The notes beneath the pieces are model-generated. The model was not told the DNA's origin and did no database searches. It was given only the letters and a program-made list of their open reading frames with translations. From Streptomyces phaeoluteigriseus (GTDB taxonomy: Bacteria; Actinomycetota; Actinomycetes; Streptomycetales; Streptomycetaceae), in contig NZ_MPOH02000015.1 in NCBI RefSeq assembly GCF_001896135.2, positions 1,003,667 through 1,067,666 on the forward strand: a DNA stretch of 64,000 nt. The letters are read 5' to 3'. The number at the start of each line of letters is the position of its first letter. Positions within the stretch are counted from its first letter, which is position 1. Position numbers and translations under genes: made by a program. This document shows positions 60,044-64,000 of the stretch, in pieces.

Positions 60044-61461
60044 TCAGGCGCCGAGTTCGCGAACGGCCTGCGCGAACGCGTCACCGCGCTGGTTGTAGTT
60101 GACGAACATGTCCATGGAGGCGCAGGCCGGTGCGAGCAGTACCGTGTCGCCTTCGGTGGCGAGTCCGCGGGCCTCCTGGACAGCCGCGAGCATCGCCCCA
60201 GTGTCGGTCCGGTCGAGGTCGACGACCGGTACTTCCGGGGCGTGTCGCGCCAGGGCTTCACGGATCAGGGCACGATCGGCGCCGATGAGCACGACCCCGC
60301 GCAGCCGCTTCGCCGACCTGGTGACCAGTTCGTCGAAGGTGGCTCCCTTGGCGAGCCCGCCCGCGATCCACACGATCGACTCGTACGCCGCCAACGAGGC
60401 TTCCGCCGCATGGGTGTTGGTGGCCTTGGAGTCGTCGACGTACGCGACACCGCCCAGATCCGCCACGTGGGCGATCCGGTGGGCGTCGGGCGTGAAGGCC
60501 CTCAGCCCGTCCCGTACGGCCTTGGCGGGCACCCCGAAGGCCCTCGCGAGGGCCGCCGCGGCGAGCGCGTTGGCGATGTTGTGCGGGGCCGGCGGGTTCA
60601 CGTCGGAGACCTCGGCCAGTTCCTGGGCGTTCTTCTGCCGGTTCTCGACGAAGGCGCGGTCGACCAGGATGCCGTCCACGACGCCGAGTTGGACGGGCCG
60701 GGGGCGCCGAGCGTGAAGCCGACGGCCCGGCAGCCCTCCTCGACGTCCGCCTCGCGCACCAGGTCCTCGGTGGCCTTGTCGGCCACGTTGTAGACGCAGG
60801 CGACCCGATTGCCCTCGTAGACGCGGCCCTTGTCCTTGGCGTAGGCCTCCATGGAGCCGTGCCAGTCGAGGTGGTCCGGGGCGAGGTTCAGCACGGTGGC
60901 CGAGTGGGCGCGCAGGGAGGGCGCCCAGTGCAGCTGGTAGCTGGAGAGTTCCACGGCGAGGACGTCGTAACGCTCCTCGCCGAGGACCGCGTCCAGCAGG
61001 GAGACGCCGATGTTGCCGACGGCCGCCGTACGCAGGCCGGCCGCCTTCAGGATCGACGCCAGCATCTGCGTGGTGGTGGTCTTGCCGTTGGTGCCGGTGA
61101 CACAGAGCCAGGGGGCCGCGTCGGGTCCCCTGAGGCGCCAGGCGAGTTCGACGTCGCCCCACACCGGCACACCGGCCGCGGCCGCCGCCGTGAACAGCGG
61201 CTTGTCCGGCTTCCAGCCGGGCGCGGTGACGATCAGTTCGGTGCCCTCGGGCAGGGTCGCCCCGTCACCGAGGCGCACGGTGACGCCCAGCTCCTGAAGC
61301 CCCGCGGCCTGCTCACGCGCGCGTGCGTCGTCGCCGTCGTTGACGACGGTGACCTTCGCGCCGAGCCCGTGCAGCACCTTGGCCGCCGGGATGCCGGAGA
61401 CGCCGAGGCCGGCGACGGTGACGTTCTTCCCCTGCCAGTCGGTCACTTTTCCGCTGCCCAT
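60044..61461 (-). pseudogene. murD: MurD, UDP-MurNAc-alanine:D-glutamate ligase, one-base frameshift as read
   Basis: The N-terminal 250 residues from ATG 61461 (MGSGKVTDWQGKNVTVAGLG) contain the ATP loop GTNGKTTTTQ and NLAPDHLDWHG, in one frame to GFTLGAPGP. The C-terminal part continues in another frame with VQLGVVDGILVDRAFVENRQ and the ligase motifs HNIANALAAAALA, DDSKATNTHA and VLLAPACASMD. Adding one C near 60694 on the plus strand (a G in the gene) restores a 472-residue enzyme. MurD is essential and normally single-copy, so a real null would not survive. This is most likely a sequence error. GTG 61446 is a possible alternative start that overlaps mraY. Confidence 0.93.
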
Positions 61462-62516
61462 CCCGCGTAGAAGACACCCAGTCCGACGATCACACAGATG
61501 CCCTGGATGATCCAGAAACGGACCACCACCAGGACTTCGGACCAGCCCTTGAGTTCGAAGTGGTGCTGAAGCGGCGCCATCCGGAAGACGCGCTTGCCGG
61601 TGAGCTTGAAGGATCCGACCTGGATGACCACCGACATGGTGATGAGGACGAACAGGCCGCCCAGGACGGCCATCAGCAGCTCGGTGCGGGAGCAGATCGC
61701 GAGACCCGCGAGCACACCGCCGAGGGCCAGCGAACCGGTGTCCCCCATGAAGATCTTGGCGGGCGAGGTGTTCCACCACAGGAAGCCCAGGCAGGCGCCC
61801 ATCAGCGCGGCGGAGACGACCGCGAGGTCGAGCGGGTCGCGCACCTCGTAACAGGCGTTGGGGTTGGTCAGCGTCTCGCCGTTGGCGCAGGACTCCTGGA
61901 ACTGCCAGACACCGATGAAGGTGTACGCGCCGAAGACCAGGACGGACGCGCCGGTGGCGAGACCGTCGAGACCGTCGGTGAGGTTCACGCCGTTCGACAT
62001 CGCGAGGATCATGAACAGCGCCCAGAGCACGAACAGCACCGGGCCGATGGTCCAGCCGAAGTCCGTGATGAACGACAGCTTCGTGGAGGCCGGGGTGTTG
62101 TTGCGGGAGTCCGCGAACTGGAGGGACAGCACGGCGAAGCTGATGCCCACGATCAGCTGGCCGGCCATCTTCGCCTTGGCCCGCAGACCCAGCGAACGCC
62201 GCTTGACGATCTTGATGTAGTCGTCGAGGAAACCGACCAGACCCATGCCGACCATCAGGCCCAGCACCAGCAGACCCGAGTAGGTCGGCGGCTTGCCGGT
62301 GATGAGCTTGGACAGGAAGTACGCCGCGACCGTAGCCAGGATGAAGGCGATACCGCCCATGGTCGGCGTACCGCGCTTGCTGGCGTGCTCGCGCGGGCCG
62401 TCGTCGCGGATGTACTGGCCGTAGCCCTTGCGGGCCAGCAGCTTGATCAGCAGCGGGGTGCCGGCCAGCGTCAGGAAGAGGCCGAGGACACCCGCGAACA
62501 GGATCTGATTCATCAT
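61443..62516 (-). CDS. mraY: MraY, phospho-MurNAc-pentapeptide transferase
   Basis: 357 residues with ten membrane spans. MraY transfers phospho-MurNAc-pentapeptide to undecaprenyl phosphate, making lipid I. Catalytic aspartates are in GFLDDYIKI and NLTDGLDGLA, and the HHHFE-type motif appears as PLQHHFELKG in the C-terminal part. It overlaps murF by 4 bp and murD at the other end. Confidence 0.96.
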   Translation of the reverse strand: MMNQILFAGVLGLFLTLAGTPLLIKLLARKGYGQYIRDDGPREHASKRGTPTMGGIAFILATVAAYFLSKLITGKPPTYSGLLVLGLMVGMGLVGFLDDYIKIVKRRSLGLRAKAKMAGQLIVGISFAVLSLQFADSRNNTPASTKLSFITDFGWTIGPVLFVLWALFMILAMSNGVNLTDGLDGLATGASVLVFGAYTFIGVWQFQESCANGETLTNPNACYEVRDPLDLAVVSAALMGACLGFLWWNTSPAKIFMGDTGSLALGGVLAGLAICSRTELLMAVLGGLFVLITMSVVIQVGSFKLTGKRVFRMAPLQHHFELKGWSEVLVVVRFWIIQGICVIVGLGVFYAGWAAEK

Positions 62517-63928
62517 CGGGCGGCGACCTCTCCCTCGGCACCGGTCTCCAGCAGCGCCTGCGCGACGCCCTCCAGACCGACCGAACGGGACGCCTTCACG
62601 AGTACGACGTCTCCCGGGCGCAACTCGCTGCGCAACAGGTCGACAGCCGCCTGTGCGTCGGACACGTGCACCGACTCCTCACCCCACGAACCCTCGTTAT
62701 ATGCGCCCAGTTGCAGCCAGGCGGCTTCCCTGCCCCCGACCGCGACGAGCTTGCCGACATTGAGCCGGACGGCGAGCCGTCCGACCGCGTCGTGCTCGGC
62801 GAGCGCCTCGTCCCCCAGCTCGGCCATCTTGCCGAGCACCGCCCACGTACGACGTCCCTTGCCCATGGCCGCGAGCGCGCGCAGGGCGGCTCGCATGGAC
62901 TCGGGGTTCGCGTTGTAGGCGTCGTTGACGATCGTCACGCCGTCCGGGCGCTCGGTGACCTCCATCCGCCAGCGGGAGAGGGAGCCCGCCTCGGAAAGCG
63001 CGGTGGCGATCTCTTCCGCGGACATGCCCAGCTCATGGGCGACGGCGGCCGCGGCGAGCGCGTTCGACACGTGGTGCTCACCGTACAGGCGCATGGTCAC
63101 ATCGCTTGCACCGGAGGGTGTGTGAAGCCTGAAGGCGGGCTGTCCGGTGTCCGTGAGTCTGACGTTCTCGGCGCGTACGTCCGCTTCGTCGGACTCTCCG
63201 AAAAGGACCACCTTCGCCTTCGTACGGGAGGCCATGGCCCGGACCAAGGGGTCGTCGGCGTTGAGGACCGCCGTGCCGCCCTCGCTCGCCGGCGGGAGGC
63301 TCTCGACGAGTTCGCCCTTGGCCTGCGCGATCTGCTCCCGGCCGCCGAACTCGCCGATGTGGGCGGTCCCGACGTTCAGCACGAGGCCGATCCTCGGTGG
63401 CGTCAGATCGGCGAGGTAGCGGATGTGGCCGATGCCGCGGGCGCCCATCTCCAGCACGAGGAACTTCGTCTCCTCGGTGGCGGACAGGGCGGTCAGCGGC
63501 AGTCCGATCTCGTTGTTGAGCGAGCCGGGTGTGAACACCGTCGGCGCCTTGCGCCGCAGGACCTGGGCGATGAGGTCCTTGGTGCTGGTCTTGCCGGCCG
63601 AGCCGGTGAGGGCGACGAGGGTCGTGCCGAGCGTGCGTACGACGTGCCGGGCGAGGGCGCCGAGCGCCGCCTGGACGTCGTCCACGACGATCGCGGGCAC
63701 GCCGACGGGGCGCGAGGCCAGTACGGCCGCGGCGCCCGCCTCGACGACCGCCCGCGCGTAGTCGTGGCCGTCCGCCCGTTCGCCGACGAAGGCGACGAAG
63801 AGGCTGCCGGGCTCCACCTCACGGGAGTCCCGGACGACGGGCCCGGTGACCTGGACGGACGGATCCGGTATGTCGTACGTCTGCCCGCCGACGACTGCTG
63901 CGATCTCGGCGAGGGAGAGGGCGATCAC
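62513..63928 (-). CDS. murF: MurF, UDP-MurNAc-tripeptide:D-Ala-D-Ala ligase
   Basis: 471 residues from GTG 63928, with AGGGA about 8 nt upstream. MurF completes the cytoplasmic pentapeptide. The ATP loop is GSAGKTSTKD, followed by NNEIGLPLTAL, EMGARGIGHI and NDAYNANPESM, all standard. It begins 4 bp after the murE stop, in normal cluster order. Confidence 0.96.
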   Translation of the reverse strand: MIALSLAEIAAVVGGQTYDIPDPSVQVTGPVVRDSREVEPGSLFVAFVGERADGHDYARAVVEAGAAAVLASRPVGVPAIVVDDVQAALGALARHVVRTLGTTLVALTGSAGKTSTKDLIAQVLRRKAPTVFTPGSLNNEIGLPLTALSATEETKFLVLEMGARGIGHIRYLADLTPPRIGLVLNVGTAHIGEFGGREQIAQAKGELVESLPPASEGGTAVLNADDPLVRAMASRTKAKVVLFGESDEADVRAENVRLTDTGQPAFRLHTPSGASDVTMRLYGEHHVSNALAAAAVAHELGMSAEEIATALSEAGSLSRWRMEVTERPDGVTIVNDAYNANPESMRAALRALAAMGKGRRTWAVLGKMAELGDEALAEHDAVGRLAVRLNVGKLVAVGGREAAWLQLGAYNEGSWGEESVHVSDAQAAVDLLRSELRPGDVVLVKASRSVGLEGVAQALLETGAEGEVAAR

Positions 63929-63932
63929 AAGT

Positions 63933-64000
63933 TCATCCCTGGGTCTGCTGGATAGCTTCGCGAAGCACCTGGCGGTCGTCGAAGGGACGGACCACACCGG
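63933..64000 (-). CDS. murE: MurE, C-terminal end (partial)
   Basis: The last 21 codons before TGA at 63933-63935 read GVVRPFDDRQVLREAIQQTQ plus Gly. FDDRQVLREAI matches the MurE C-terminus (F-D-D-R-x-x-x-R-E), and the position directly before murF is the conserved one. MurE adds the third amino acid (LL-diaminopimelate in Streptomyces). The rest of the gene is outside the window. Confidence 0.85.
   Translation of the reverse strand, partial: GVVRPFDDRQVLREAIQQTQG

Noticed and set aside
1..64000. tRNA genes, rRNA genes, prophage, transposase or attachment sites
   Set aside because: Looked for by eye on both strands and not found; short or degenerate sites could have been missed without a search tool.

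Overview
High G+C DNA with strong third-position GC bias, many GTG and a TTG start, and gene order hisD-hisC-hisB-hisH-priA-hisF, trpC-trpM-trpB-trpA, dnaE, ileS-divIVA-sepF-ftsZ-ftsQ-murG-ftsW-murD-mraY-murF. This is the conserved core of a Streptomyces chromosome. It resembles the S. coelicolor SCO2028-SCO2088 interval from memory; no alignment was run. I saw no rRNA, tRNA, CRISPR array, insertion sequence or phage gene.

Region by region. (1) 1-7502, plus strand: a translationally coupled run of four ADP-ribosylglycohydrolase-family genes (the first cut by the window edge), a broken ribokinase-like gene, a family III CoA-transferase and a citrate-lyase-beta-like lyase. (2) 7575-16513, minus strand: hisI, trpE, three small membrane proteins, trpC, trpM, trpB, trpA, then a DsbA-like protein and lgt. 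(3) 16596-17641, plus strand: a TIGR03085 protein and a VOC protein. (4) 17711-23465, minus strand: the his operon, mostly with 4-bp overlaps and including a RidA gene and a 54-codon membrane gene. (5) 23635-27785, plus strand: a pentapeptide-like membrane protein, an alpha-helical protein, a Lon-N-domain protein and a YbaK deacylase. (6) 28160-32133, minus strand: a DUF2567-like protein, an ABC-2 exporter pair and a NYN-domain protein. (7) 32349-43912: a 55-aa basic protein, dnaE (minus), a DUF2252 protein, a second DsbA-like protein, a small secreted protein in a lower-GC patch, a Tat-exported PhoD, a dienelactone hydrolase and an MscS channel. (8) 44073-47374, minus strand: GNAT, rluD, lspA and a DksA/TraR protein with a histone-like N-terminus. 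(9) 47671-51105: ileS behind an isoleucine T-box leader. (10) 51292-64000, minus strand: the division and cell wall cluster, from murE (cut by the window edge) to divIVA.

The core genes serve linked jobs: tryptophan and histidine synthesis (meeting at the bifunctional isomerase PriA), lipoprotein maturation (Lgt, LspA), peptidoglycan precursor synthesis (MurE, F, D, G, MraY) and septation or polar growth (FtsZ, FtsQ, FtsW, SepF, DivIVA).

A feature running through the window is a set of reading-frame breaks in otherwise well-conserved genes: priA near 19435, murD near 60694, the DksA/TraR gene near 46880, probably the helical protein near 25500, and rbsK. MurD is essential, so base-level sequence errors are the likeliest cause for the single-base cases. 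The rbsK break is different in kind: about 215 bp of its middle is replaced by what read as short pieces of a succinyl-CoA synthetase alpha gene and of a Ser/Thr kinase gene.
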